Shown: positions 1-7,546 of the stretch, one piece after another
Position numbering within the stretch: position 1 is the first letter of the stretch
Layout of the letters: each line of letters opens with the position of its first letter
DNA from: an uncultured Faecalibacterium sp.
GTDB lineage: Bacteria; Bacillota; Clostridia; Oscillospirales; Ruminococcaceae
Length of the DNA: 11,026 nt
Direction of reading: 5' to 3'
NCBI GenBank assembly: GCA_900765105.1
Contig: CAAFQM010000326.1
Location: forward strand, 1-11,026
Translations under genes and position numbers: made by a program
The notes under the pieces: generated by a model
Told to the model about the DNA's origin: nothing
The model's database searches: none
What the model saw: only the letters and a program-made list of their open reading frames with translations

Positions 1-579
1 CATACAGCCGACTGCTACCCCAAGGTGCTTGTCTGCGGCTATGAAGAAGGTGAGCCGGAGGACTGGACGGTCAGCCAGCCGGATGCGGACACCATCACCG
101 ATGATAGCTTCGGCGCAGATCCGGAGCCGGAAGTCGCGCTGCAATCGGCAGAGCCGGAGTACATCTGGGTGCCGCACGAGCACACCGCCGACTGCTATCA
201 GGAAGTGACCACCGAAGTGCCGGTGCTCACCTGCTTTGAAGAAGAGCATGTCCATACGGATGACTGCTTCGACCCCGAGGACGGCAGCCTGATCTGCGAC
301 AAATTTGAACATACCCACGACGACAGCTGCTATACCATCGAGTACGAGACCGAGGAGCAGCTGGTTTGCGGCCTTGAAGAAGGCGAGTTGGTCGAAGAGC
401 TGAACCCGGATTACAACCCCGTGGCCATGTTCGAGGCCCCTGTGGCAGCTGCACGGCCTGTTGTGGTCGCGCCTGTGGCCGAAGGCCCCGTGCACCACCA
501 CACCGACGCCTGCTATGCGCCGGACTACACCGCCGACCCCATCTGCGGCCTGGAAGAGCATCATCACACAGTAAACTGC
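1..579 (+). repeat. Tandem His/Cys protein repeats (HxHTxxCY...CG) in the surface protein
   Basis: Five diverged coding repeats share the pattern H-x-H/T-x-D-x-C-Y/F, then 9 to 15 residues, then C (usually CG followed by acidic residues). Cysteine codons lie at 13 and 34, 193 and 232, 265 and 295, 328 and 367, and 511 and 544. A half copy, HHHTVNC, follows with Cys at 577. The first visible copy begins at the window edge, so there may be more upstream. Similar repeats are common at the N-terminus of Clostridia surface proteins. The paired Cys could form disulfides or, with the His, bind a metal; neither is shown by the sequence. Confidence 0.8.
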
Positions 580-3500
580 CTGTCCGATCCGCTGGATGGC
601 CTTGAAGATGAATCCGACTGGCTGGACAAGACCGGCACGGCCCTGACCGGCATGTGGAACGAAGACCTGCTCACCGTGGCACAGGGTCAACTGGGCTATG
701 AGCAGAGCGAGAAAAATTTCAAGCTTGACACCGATGACGGTGTGACCGTGCGCCACTACAGCCGCTACGGCCAGTGGTACGGCAACCCTTACGGCGCATG
801 GGACGTGATGTTCCTGTCTTACTGCCTGAACTACGCGGGCGTGCCTCAGACCGTGGTGCCCCAGCGCGCCGGAACGCAGGCTTTGCGCAGCGACCTGCGC
901 GGCTCCGACTGGCTGAAGGATACTGCCGATGTGCAGCAGATTTTGCCCGGCGATATCGTGTTCTATGACGCTGCAACCACCGAGACGGTGACAGCCCCGG
1001 AGCAGCCGACGGTCTCGGACGATTCGCCTGATGCCGACATTGCCCTGCTGAGCATGGACTCTGCCGGAACGGAAGCCCCGCAAACGGAAGGGCGCCCTGT
1101 GCCCGCCGAGACGGTGGGCATCGTGGCCGACGCGGACGAGGCAGGCAACCTGACCGTCATCTCCGGCAACGTGGACGGCAAAGTGGCCGAAGTTTCTCTG
1201 ACCAGCACCGATGTGACCGGCGTGATCGACCTGACCGCTGCCTATGCGGCGCAGGGCGGCGAGCAGCCGGACGAGAGCGTTAAAATGGAGGACGACTCCA
1301 CTTATCAGCCCGGCCCCGAGGAAGCCTCGGGCGTCATCATCTGGGCTGTCCGGGACGGCGAAGCAGGGGATCAGATTGCTTTGCTGGCCGATACCGATGC
1401 GTCCGGGGACAAGACGCTGTCCGGACATATCTCGAACGTGACCTTTGAGCGCAAGGATGAGAAGGGCGACTGGGTCCAGATGGGCGAGGGAGATGAACTG
1501 ACGGACAAGCAGGAGATCCAGATCATTGTTAAGTTTTCGCTCCCCAGCGGTACGCTGAGCGAAGGAGACTACACGATGACCTACCAGCTTCCGAAAGGCA
1601 TTCAACTGGACGAAGCAATCGGAAACGGCGTCATCAAGGACGGCGCAGGAACCACGGTAGGCTCGTATACGATCGACAAAGACGGTAAAATGACGCTCCA
1701 GTTTACAGACATCAAGTTTGCAAGCGCATTCAACGGCGAGATCTACATTAAAGGAAAAGTAGACTACAGCGCTGCAGAGGACGGCAAGATCAGCTTCGAG
1801 AACAAGTTCAGCATGGCTATCAAAAAGCCGGAGCCGACCCTCTCAATCCAGAAAGGCGAAGTCTACTATTATAACTCCAGCATCAAGTATGCAGATGAAA
1901 ACGGCAACTGCTACATCGGCTGGCGTGTGACGGTCGAGTCTCCGGATGGCACTTACGGCGAGAAGGTTACCATCTGCGATGTGCTGAACGGAAACAATGC
2001 ATCTGCGCATTCGACATTCGTTAAGGACAGCATTGTTGTAAAAAAGGTGTCCGCAGACGGTAAAACAGTCACGACAGTGGCTCCGTCCGACTATACCCTG
2101 ACCATGAGCGATAATGTGGGTACACCGTCCGGGACGGAGCAGAACATTACGGTCAGCGGTCTGCCGCCGCTTGCAGCAGGCGAAGCTTATTATCTGGAAT
2201 ATCAGGCGATGACAGATTCGAACCAGTTCCCGGGGCAGGGCGCTGCAACCATGCACAATACCTCAAGTGCATCGGCGGGCAGTACGACCGTGAAGCAGAA
2301 TGGCGAATCGACGATTGGCTTTGTGAACCAGATCACCAAAACGCACGCAACAACGGCAGACGGACTGATCCAGTGGACAGTCACAGTCAGAGCGCCGCAG
2401 GATGTATATACCGGCTTTTTGAAAAACTTTGTGATGAAGGACCCGGTTCCTGCAGGCGTGAATCTGGTCGGAGATATCAAGCTGACAAGCAAGAACGGAA
2501 AGACCACGACGCTTACGAAGGAACAGCTGGAAAGCGGCTATCAACTGAGTACACTTGACGGCAATACGAACCTGTTTACCCTGACCTACACCACGACAGT
2601 TCCGGAGAACGGCGGTAGTGTGGTCAACACGGCAACGATGGTCCGCACGGACGGTTCCGGAGAAAGAAAAGCCACAGATTCGGTGACTGTGGATGCAAAT
2701 AGCTGGTCTCTGTCCAAAAAGCATGTGAGTACAGAGGGAACGAAGTCACTCTGGGCGCTGGATGCAGCGAACGCAGCAGGCTCGTCGGCATTTACCCTGA
2801 CCGATACCATCGGCGATACGATAGAAAACGGTACCACGACGGTCGAGGGCGTCCACTACGCAATTGCATCGGAAGTGCAGCAGGCCCTTGAATCCGGGCT
2901 GAAGGTGTACCTTGTGGGTGAGACGACTCCGCAAAGCTATGCAGAGGTAAGCAAATGGCTGAACGTCACCTATCTGGATGCTGACGGAAACGAAGTGCAG
3001 TCCGTTGATGCCACCAAAAAGGTGATGACCATCAAAATCGATGTGAATACAAAGGGCAAGGCCCGTGTGCGCCGCATCGTGATGGACGAACTGCCCACGG
3101 TTGAGGAAAGAGACAAGACTCCGGAGAATGCAAGATGGAAGTTCCAGAACAGCGCAACGCTTACTCTGCTCAATGGGAAGAGCTGGACATCCAATGCGGA
3201 GGATTCCTTCCACAATTATGAGCTGTTCCAGAAGGAAGTCTCCATCGACGGCGGCAGTACCTATTCCACCGATGCAAGGGTCGATTACGAGGACATCCCC
3301 AACCAGACCCTGCGCTACCGTGTTACTCTGGTGGCAACGGCCAATGCCAAAGGTCAGGTAATGTTTGTAGACCAATTGCCGCAGAATGTGACATGGACCA
3401 CCGGCAAGGAGAGGAATAAGCTCTATGTGGACAATGTGGAGCGCGCATGGAGCGGCGGAAACTGGCTGCTGAGTGCAACCGGTGATTCGAAGAACAAAAC

Positions 3501-5046
3501 GCTGACCGTCACGGTGAGCGGTCTGGCCCCGGGCGGCCAGTATAATATCCGGTTTGAATACCTGGCACAGATCGACGAAGACCCGAACTGGAGCCTGATG
3601 ATCCCGAAAGAGGTCACCTACACCAATACGGTCACCTATAGCGGCCAGAAGCGGCAGGCAATGACCACGGTATACAAACATGCAGACCCGCTGACGAAGG
3701 CGGCAACGCAGCTGAAGGATGACAAGGGCAACTGGCAGGATCAGGTGCGCTATGCCATTGTCATCAACCCGGGCAACGATACGCTGAGCAAGGACGGCAG
3801 CGGCAAACTGCTGCTGGAAGATGCGATCACCGTTACCGGCGGCAAGAGTGTCTATGCAGACAGCGCCAGCGTAAAGCTCTTCTATTATCAGGACGGCTAC
3901 GTTGCCGGAAACCCGACAGACGGGCTGCAGCCGGTAGACCCTGCGCTGTACACCAAGCTGGAACCGGATGCAGGCCACTGGCTGCGTCTGGAGCTGCCTG
4001 ACCATGTGGGCCTTGTGCTGGAGTATACCTGTACGCTGGATGCCGGCAGTTCTTCGGCACCTTCGCTGAGCAACACGGTCACGCTGAACGGCGTGCAGCG
4101 TACTGTACCGGCAATACTGCAAACGAACCAGAGCCATGTGAAGCTGACAAAAGGCCAGCTGATCCTGAACAAGCAGGACAGCGTCAGCCTGCAGCAGCTG
4201 CCCGGGGCAGAGTTCAAGATCCAGAAGTACGACAAAGACAGCAAGAGCTTTGTAAATGTGAAGAGCGGCACGACCGATGCAACCGGCCAGCTGAGCTTTG
4301 ATGTGACGGACAACGACGCCGACACGCTGGATGCAGATGTCCTGTACCGCATTGTAGAAACGAAGGCTCCGGATCGGTATACGCTGGACAAAACGCCCCA
4401 TTATGTGCTGTTCTACGACGAAGACAGCAATGAGGATTTTGAAAAAGCTTACAAGACTGCGACCGGCGAGACCGGAGATCTGAGTGTTGCAGTGGACGGT
4501 CAGACGGAGACGGTGCAAAAGAGCACGGTGGTCTACGGCGTGGATACAGACGTGCTGGTGCTGAACATCCGGAACGTTTACAATGAGCTTACCGTCCGCA
4601 AGCTCTGGATGGACAGCAGCACCAACAGGCCGCTGGCTGCGGAAGAGATCCCTCTGCAGTCGATCGAGGTACAGCTGTGCCGCTATACAGAGGGTCAGAC
4701 CGCTGCGGATGCCAAAGTGGCGGATACCCGGACGCTGACAGCGAGGGACGACTGGACCTATACATGGGCCGGCGAAAATGAGATCCCCTCTCAGGACGAA
4801 AACGGGAACAAGTACTACTACTTTGTAAAAGAGGTAACGACCGGCCTCTGGAATGTAAAGGACAGAAACAACAACGGCGTGCAGACGGGCGAGATCACCC
4901 TGTTCAACTACGTCTACACCGGCTACGAGCTGCCGTCCACCGGCGGCAGCGGCACCGCACCCTTTGCGGCAGCGGGCGGCGCGCTGATGGCGCTGGCACT
5001 GGCCGGCGGCGCAGCTCTTACGCTCAAAAAACGTAAAACACACTGA
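1..5046 (+). CDS. Large LPXTG-anchored surface adhesin with His/Cys repeats, degenerate CHAP-like domain and Cna_B domains (5' partial)
   Basis: The reading frame is open from base 1, so the start and signal peptide lie outside the window. Residues here are counted from the GTG codon at 25, which is an internal Val codon and not a start. Order of parts: His/Cys repeats (about 1-190); a CHAP/NlpC-like papain-fold domain (about 213-395) with GQWYGNPYGAWD and GDIVFYD motifs; an adhesin-like beta domain (about 466-600); about five tandem Ig-like repeats, four of them starting near K610, K772, 893 and 1065 and the fifth near K1225; a SpaA/Cna_B domain with K1383, E1445 in ETKAP and probably N1517; a second Cna_B domain with K1526, E1603 and N1628; and LPSTG at 1636-1640 followed by a hydrophobic stretch and the tail KKRKTH. 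In known families the Lys/Glu/Asn sets form internal isopeptide bonds and sortase cleaves between T and G of LPSTG. The likely role is adhesion or a host/matrix contact on the cell wall; the ligand is unknown. A sortase gene follows at once. Confidence 0.9.
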   Translation, partial: HTADCYPKVLVCGYEEGEPEDWTVSQPDADTITDDSFGADPEPEVALQSAEPEYIWVPHEHTADCYQEVTTEVPVLTCFEEEHVHTDDCFDPEDGSLICDKFEHTHDDSCYTIEYETEEQLVCGLEEGELVEELNPDYNPVAMFEAPVAAARPVVVAPVAEGPVHHHTDACYAPDYTADPICGLEEHHHTVNCLSDPLDGLEDESDWLDKTGTALTGMWNEDLLTVAQGQLGYEQSEKNFKLDTDDGVTVRHYSRYGQWYGNPYGAWDVMFLSYCLNYAGVPQTVVPQRAGTQALRSDLRGSDWLKDTADVQQILPGDIVFYDAATTETVTAPEQPTVSDDSPDADIALLSMDSAGTEAPQTEGRPVPAETVGIVADADEAGNLTVISGNVDGKVAEVSLTSTDVTGVIDLTAAYAAQGGEQPDESVKMEDDSTYQPGPEEASGVIIWAVRDGEAGDQIALLADTDASGDKTLSGHISNVTFERKDEKGDWVQMGEGDELTDKQEIQIIVKFSLPSGTLSEGDYTMTYQLPKGIQLDEAIGNGVIKDGAGTTVGSYTIDKDGKMTLQFTDIKFASAFNGEIYIKGKVDYSAAEDGKISFENKFSMAIKKPEPTLSIQKGEVYYYNSSIKYADENGNCYIGWRVTVESPDGTYGEKVTICDVLNGNNASAHSTFVKDSIVVKKVSADGKTVTTVAPSDYTLTMSDNVGTPSGTEQNITVSGLPPLAAGEAYYLEYQAMTDSNQFPGQGAATMHNTSSASAGSTTVKQNGESTIGFVNQITKTHATTADGLIQWTVTVRAPQDVYTGFLKNFVMKDPVPAGVNLVGDIKLTSKNGKTTTLTKEQLESGYQLSTLDGNTNLFTLTYTTTVPENGGSVVNTATMVRTDGSGERKATDSVTVDANSWSLSKKHVSTEGTKSLWALDAANAAGSSAFTLTDTIGDTIENGTTTVEGVHYAIASEVQQALESGLKVYLVGETTPQSYAEVSKWLNVTYLDADGNEVQSVDATKKVMTIKIDVNTKGKARVRRIVMDELPTVEERDKTPENARWKFQNSATLTLLNGKSWTSNAEDSFHNYELFQKEVSIDGGSTYSTDARVDYEDIPNQTLRYRVTLVATANAKGQVMFVDQLPQNVTWTTGKERNKLYVDNVERAWSGGNWLLSATGDSKNKTLTVTVSGLAPGGQYNIRFEYLAQIDEDPNWSLMIPKEVTYTNTVTYSGQKRQAMTTVYKHADPLTKAATQLKDDKGNWQDQVRYAIVINPGNDTLSKDGSGKLLLEDAITVTGGKSVYADSASVKLFYYQDGYVAGNPTDGLQPVDPALYTKLEPDAGHWLRLELPDHVGLVLEYTCTLDAGSSSAPSLSNTVTLNGVQRTVPAILQTNQSHVKLTKGQLILNKQDSVSLQQLPGAEFKIQKYDKDSKSFVNVKSGTTDATGQLSFDVTDNDADTLDADVLYRIVETKAPDRYTLDKTPHYVLFYDEDSNEDFEKAYKTATGETGDLSVAVDGQTETVQKSTVVYGVDTDVLVLNIRNVYNELTVRKLWMDSSTNRPLAAEEIPLQSIEVQLCRYTEGQTAADAKVADTRTLTARDDWTYTWAGENEIPSQDENGNKYYYFVKEVTTGLWNVKDRNNNGVQTGEITLFNYVYTGYELPSTGGSGTAPFAAAGGALMALALAGGAALTLKKRKTH

Positions 5047-5053
5047 CCGCTGA

Positions 5054-5091
5054 AAAAAGCGCCCGGCTGGGGTTTCCGCCGGACGCTTTTT
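5054..5091 (+). terminator. Rho-independent terminator after the adhesin gene
   Basis: The left arm 5054-5067 pairs with 5078-5091: eight pairs (AAAAAGCG with CGCTTTTT), one C/A mismatch, then CCGGC with GCCGG, around a 10-base loop. The right arm ends in a T run. It starts 8 bases after the TGA stop of the adhesin. It separates the adhesin from the sortase, so the two genes need not be at equal levels. Confidence 0.85.
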
Positions 5092-5101
5092 ATATTATAA
5101 T
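5073..5101 (+). promoter_or_regulatory. Possible sortase promoter overlapping the terminator
   Basis: A perfect TATAAT lies at 5096-5101, directly after the T-run of the adhesin terminator and 35 bases before the sortase ATG. At 17-base spacing the -35 would be TTTCCG (5073-5078), which matches TTGACA at only three positions. An own promoter for the sortase is therefore possible but weakly supported; AT-rich terminator tails give chance -10 matches. Confidence 0.3.
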
Positions 5102-5136
5102 AGAGCCAGAACCAAAACCGAAAAGGAGATACCGGG

Positions 5137-5793
5137 ATGAAACAGAAAATCGGAAAGATCTGTATGGCGCTGGGCGCGCTGCTGATCCTTGCATCGGCGG
5201 GGCTGCTGGCCTATAACAAGTGGGATGCCGACCGCGCCGACAAGGCGTCGCAGCAGGTGCTGGGCGAGCTGGAAGACACCCTGACCAAAACCATGGAGGA
5301 AAAGACCAAAGCGGACGAGGTGGTGCTGCAGCCGGAGCTGGATCCCACCCAGCCCATGACCGAGGTGGAGCTGGAAGGCTGGAACTACATCGGCTACCTG
5401 TCCATCCCGTCCATCGGGCTGAACCTGCCGGTGATGAGCGAGTGGAGCTATGCGGGCCTCAAGGTCGCCCCGGGGCGGTACTCCGGCTCCACCTACGCCG
5501 ACAACATGGTGGTCTGCGCCCACAACTACGCCAAGCACTTCAGCCCCATCAAGTGGCTGGCCGAGGGTGCCGAGGTGTACTTTACCGACATGGACGGGAT
5601 GCGCTGGAGCTACGAGGTGTCCGTTGTGGAGACGATCCAGCCCACCCAGATCGAAAAAATGACCGAAAAGACCGAGGATTCCGAAAACTGGGATCTGACC
5701 CTCTTCACCTGCACCACCGGCGGCAGCGCCCGCTGCGCCGTGCGCTGCGTGCGGACGGGCTATCCGGTGATGGAGACTGCCGCTGCAGAATAA
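5137..5793 (+). CDS. Sortase (membrane-anchored transpeptidase)
   Basis: A 218-residue sortase. These enzymes cut LPXTG-type signals between T and G and join the protein to cell-wall peptidoglycan or to a pilin. Residues 7-26 form one hydrophobic N-terminal segment, a signal anchor that puts the catalytic domain outside the membrane. A charged linker (about 30-75) follows. The core begins at YIGYLSIPSIGLNLPV, and it contains the catalytic His129 in CAHNYAKHF, Cys192 in LTLFTCTTGG, and a likely Arg199 (R203 is an alternative). The ATG at 5137 follows AAGGAG at 5123-5128 with 8-base spacing, which supports this start. The gene lies 90 bases after an LPSTG protein, its most likely substrate. Length and the short Cys-to-Arg gap suggest a class B- or D-like housekeeping or dedicated sortase; the class cannot be fixed by eye. 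The usual G before HN is Ala here. Confidence 0.92.
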   Translation: MKQKIGKICMALGALLILASAGLLAYNKWDADRADKASQQVLGELEDTLTKTMEEKTKADEVVLQPELDPTQPMTEVELEGWNYIGYLSIPSIGLNLPVMSEWSYAGLKVAPGRYSGSTYADNMVVCAHNYAKHFSPIKWLAEGAEVYFTDMDGMRWSYEVSVVETIQPTQIEKMTEKTEDSENWDLTLFTCTTGGSARCAVRCVRTGYPVMETAAAE

Positions 5794-5830
5794 AAAGATC
5801 CCCCTGTGCAATGCACAGGGGGATCTTTTT
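5792..5830. terminator. Bidirectional terminator between sortase and pcp
   Basis: A perfect 18-base-pair stem (5792-5809 with 5813-5830) closes a 3-base AAT loop. Five As begin it and five Ts end it, so it can stop transcripts from both sides. It overlaps the TAA stop of the sortase (5791-5793) and ends 8 bases from the pcp stop codon. This is an unusually compact arrangement for two converging genes. Confidence 0.93.
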
Positions 5831-5838
5831 GCTTATTC

Positions 5839-6483
5839 TCAGTGGGTGGTGCCCATGTTCACAGCGATGTCGCTGTCGTTCTCAACGATGGCTTCCACAG
5901 CCTTTTCCAGACCGCGGGCGATCTGGTGCAGGTCCATGCTGGGGGTGCCCAGAGGTTTGTTGACCACCTGCTCCATGGCGTAGGGCACATGGATAAAGCC
6001 GCCGCGCACGCCGGGGAACTTCTTGTCGATGAGGTACAGCAGGGTGTACATCAGGTAGTTGCACACATAGGAGCCTGCAGTGTAGGACAGGGCGGAGGGG
6101 ATGCCGGCATCCTTCATCTTCTGCACCATGGCCTTCACCGGCAGGGAAGTGAAGTATGCGGTCTCGCCGTCCTCGCGGATGGTCACATCCACGGGCTGAT
6201 AACCGGCGTTATCGGGGATGCGGCCGTCCATGATGTTGATGCCCACCTTCTCGGGGGTGATGGCGGAGCGGCCGCCGGCCTGACCGATACAGATGACCAC
6301 ATCGGGCTTGTTAGCGTTCATGGCAGCTTCCAGCACTTCGCCGGCGCGGCCGAACTCGGTGGGAACTTCCTGCTTGATGATCTCGGCACCGGCGATGGTG
6401 TCGGGCAGCAGCTTGACTGCCTCAAATGCGGGGTTGACGGTCTCGCCGCCAAAGGGGTCAAAGCCGGTAATGAGAATTTTCAT
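5839..6483 (-). CDS. pcp: Pyroglutamyl-peptidase I (peptidase family C15)
   Basis: The 214-residue protein matches the usual length and layout of Pcp, a cytosolic cysteine peptidase that removes an N-terminal pyroglutamate (5-oxoproline) from peptides. It starts with the family hallmark MKILITGFDPFGG. The catalytic triad is visible as Glu78 in the GGRSAITPEKVGIN segment, Cys141 in AGSYVCNY and His165 in FIHVP. The ATG at 6483 has AGAGG about 9 bases upstream (6493-6497). It is the last gene of a minus-strand run: the aminopeptidase stop is only 18 bases upstream, so the two are almost surely co-transcribed, and the run ends at the hairpin at 5792-5830. Free pyroglutamate and shortened peptides would be the products, and the aminopeptidase next to it could continue the breakdown. 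Confidence 0.97.
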   Translation of the reverse strand: MKILITGFDPFGGETVNPAFEAVKLLPDTIAGAEIIKQEVPTEFGRAGEVLEAAMNANKPDVVICIGQAGGRSAITPEKVGINIMDGRIPDNAGYQPVDVTIREDGETAYFTSLPVKAMVQKMKDAGIPSALSYTAGSYVCNYLMYTLLYLIDKKFPGVRGGFIHVPYAMEQVVNKPLGTPSMDLHQIARGLEKAVEAIVENDSDIAVNMGTTH

Positions 6484-6501
6484 GATAAATTGCCTCTTTT
6501 C

Positions 6502-7497
6502 TCAGATATAAATCGATGGCTCCAGGATCGTCAGCTGCCCATGATCCATGATCATGCGGTTGTCCACATAGATGCTGGGGTTATGGGTGACAAGGTCGAA
6601 GTGGCCGGTGGCGTCCTGTACACCGCCCAGAGCGATGTTGCGCCCGAAGCCGATGTGGAAGGTGCCGTAGGTGGATTCGTCCTCGATATAGCAGTTGCCG
6701 TCGCAGCGGGAGTGGGTGTTCAGCCCGATGCCGAACTCGGCGGCCACCACCATATCCTCGGGGTCCTTGAACCGGCGCAGAAACTCTTTGAGCCTGCGCC
6801 CGCTCTCGTTGTTCTCGATGTCCACGATGCGGCCGCGCCGCAGCTCCACCTTTACCGGGCTGGAGACCACGCCGATGTAGCCCATGGAACCATCCAGAAT
6901 GAGGGTGCCATTCGTCTCGGTCTCCACCGGGGCAACGTAGACCTCTACACTGGAGGAAGCCAGACCGTTGCCGTCCTTGCAGCAGCCGTTGAAAAAGCCG
7001 GGGGTTCGTCCTTCGATGCTGAAATCCAGATCGGTGCCAAGCTTGGTGGTCACATGGATCCTGCTGGCGTTGGCATAGCTCTGCATGATGATGCTGGCCA
7101 TGATGCGGCTTTTGGGCAGGCTCATGTTCAAAAAGTCGTAGCTCAGCAGCGACTGCCCGTTGTTGGTGCTCAGCGGCAGCGAAAGGAACCGGTGCCGCCG
7201 CTGCACCACGCGCTTGACAGCCCGGGTGGTGATCAGGGAATATTCCGTTGCGCCGATCACCGCATCGTAGGGGTCAAAGGCGTCCTCGCGGTCGTCAAAA
7301 TACTGGCCCACCTGCTCGTGCAGGTCGTCCAGAATGAGCACATCCGGCCTGCCGCCCACAGCGCGGGCAGCGGCCTGCATGGCCTCGATCTCCACGGAAT
7401 ATTTCTGACTGGATATGATCAGAAGACGTTCTCTTGCACGGAGCCGGACCCAGTCGCGGATGATGATATCCGCTCCGTGCTGAATTGCCTGTTTCAT
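6502..7497 (-). CDS. M29-like (AmpT/PepS-type, COG2309) metal-dependent aminopeptidase
   Basis: A 331-residue protein resembling the aminopeptidase T group, which removes N-terminal residues from peptides in the cytosol with two metal ions. Typical elements are KLGTDLDFSIEGR (152-164), VEVYVAPVETETNGTLILDG (184-203), AEFGIGLN (253-260), EDESTYGTFHIGFG (272-285) and HFD (299-301). Glu254, Glu272 or Glu274, His281, His299 and Asp301 are the likely metal ligands or catalytic residues. It is shorter than the classical M29 enzymes of about 400 residues, so its substrate range may differ. The start is ATG at 7497, because a TGA stands in frame directly before it; the ribosome binding site is weak (GAG about 7 bases upstream), so it may depend on read-through from DUF979, 49 bases upstream. 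There is no signal peptide. It lies 18 bases before pcp, which points to joint peptide breakdown. Confidence 0.85.
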   Translation of the reverse strand: MKQAIQHGADIIIRDWVRLRARERLLIISSQKYSVEIEAMQAAARAVGGRPDVLILDDLHEQVGQYFDDREDAFDPYDAVIGATEYSLITTRAVKRVVQRRHRFLSLPLSTNNGQSLLSYDFLNMSLPKSRIMASIIMQSYANASRIHVTTKLGTDLDFSIEGRTPGFFNGCCKDGNGLASSSVEVYVAPVETETNGTLILDGSMGYIGVVSSPVKVELRRGRIVDIENNESGRRLKEFLRRFKDPEDMVVAAEFGIGLNTHSRCDGNCYIEDESTYGTFHIGFGRNIALGGVQDATGHFDLVTHNPSIYVDNRMIMDHGQLTILEPSIYI

Positions 7498-7546
7498 TCA
7501 ATCACTCGATCTAACGCGATAAAGCGCGGGATAAAAATCATTTTGG

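Noticed and set aside
2746..5043. A 765-codon open frame on the minus strand opposite the adhesin gene
   Set aside because: It is a shadow of the plus-strand codon bias; the protein has no domain sense, no suitable ribosome binding site, and the plus frame has clear Cna_B and LPSTG motifs.
6541..6560. Palindrome-like ATGATCCATGATCATG as an operator
   Set aside because: It lies inside the aminopeptidase coding region and is explained by the codons for Met, Ile, Asp and His there.
7498..7546. Hairpin CGCG...CGCG between DUF979 and the aminopeptidase as a terminator
   Set aside because: The stem is only about four pairs and no T run follows on the minus strand; the genes look co-transcribed.
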